The translations under genes and the position numbers were made by a program. Positions 17,696 to 17,846 of a stretch of DNA of 17,846 bases are shown piece after piece. The DNA lies in assembly GCA_024220525.1 (NCBI GenBank), contig JAMYWO010000027.1, positions 48,533-66,378 on the forward strand, written 5' to 3'. Origin of the DNA: Cochliopodium minus. Lineage: Eukaryota; Discosea; Himatismenida; Cochliopodiidae. How positions within the stretch are numbered: the first letter of the stretch is position 1; each line of letters begins with the position of its first letter. A model generated the notes under the pieces. That model searched no databases. It saw only the letters and a program-made list of their open reading frames with translations, and was not told the DNA's origin.

Positions 17696-17846
17696 GTAAA
17701 AGATTTATTTATTATTTTTTTTTGATTTTTTTATTTTTTATTTCAAATTCTTTATTTCAAAATTTTGATTTTTTGATTTTTTGATTTTTTTATTTTTTAT
17801 TTTTTATTTTTTATTTTTTATTTTTTATTTTTTATTTTTTATTTTT
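17696..17846 (+). repeat. P450 intron start with (ATTTTTT)n array
   Basis: After donor GTAAAA at 17696 the sequence is T-rich, becoming a regular ATTTTTT heptamer array from about 17788 to the window end. The same heptamer occurs, on one strand or the other, at 3668-3745 and 14461-14575. Confidence 0.8.

Noticed and set aside
1-17846. tRNA, rRNA, CRISPR arrays, insertion sequences or prokaryotic operon features
   Set aside because: None seen on either strand by eye; an RNA-model scan would be needed to exclude small structured RNAs.

Overview
The window is from a eukaryotic, extremely AT-rich, intron-dense protist genome. The genes are split by many short GT...AG introns made almost entirely of A/T, stop codons are mostly TAA, intergenic spaces are 60-450 bp, and there is no bacterial gene organisation. 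The gene content (TKL kinase, Rho-like GTPase, RasGAP/Kelch/BTB protein, exocyst subunit, microsomal P450, acid-lipase-type lipase) suits a free-living amoeboid organism such as an amoebozoan, heterolobosean or Anaeramoeba relative. I cannot name the lineage from sequence alone. No RNA genes, CRISPR arrays or transposons were seen. Most genes were rebuilt by joining exons whose reading phases match, so the coordinates are gene spans and the exons are listed in each entry.

Layout. (1) 1-2315, plus strand: two tandem paralogs of a secreted NGGFE-type beta-sandwich protein, the first cut by the window edge. (2) 2590-3379, minus: 3' end of an exocyst Sec8/EXOC4 gene. (3) 3667: a single N that separates two incomplete genes. 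(4) 3910-5870, minus: a TKL-type protein kinase lacking its last exon(s). (5) 6057-9556, minus: a gene that reads, with every exon phase matching, as one 928-residue RasGAP - six-repeat Kelch - BTB(-BACK) protein. (6) 9642-11715, minus: a 410-residue membrane-anchored lipase of the gastric/lysosomal acid lipase family. (7) 11973-13281, minus: a 250-residue F-box - Rho-like GTPase fusion with a degenerate switch II. (8) 13346 to about 14459, minus: an unrecognised protein with one strikingly GC-rich exon. (9) 14460: a second N. (10) 14582-14926, plus: C-terminal exons of an unrecognised, possibly barrel-type protein. (11) 15080-15957, minus: a small coiled-coil protein. (12) 16097 to the window end, plus: 5' part of a cytochrome P450 with an N-terminal membrane anchor.

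The most interesting content is 6057-13281. Two different ubiquitin-ligase adaptor modules (BTB for CUL3-type ligases, F-box for SCF) are each apparently fused to a Ras-superfamily module (RasGAP; Rho-like GTPase). They are encoded on the same strand and separated only by the lipase gene. The Kelch-then-BTB order recalls LZTR1, a CUL3 adaptor for Ras GTPases, with a RasGAP domain added. The F-box - GTPase resembles RhoBTB in logic but uses an F-box. Both are inferences from domain order, not demonstrated functions.

Three places (kinase glycine loop, GTPase P-loop acceptor, P450 at 17541-17547) need a one-base change to read cleanly. They may be assembly errors or early gene decay. The two single-N positions probably mark gaps of unknown size.
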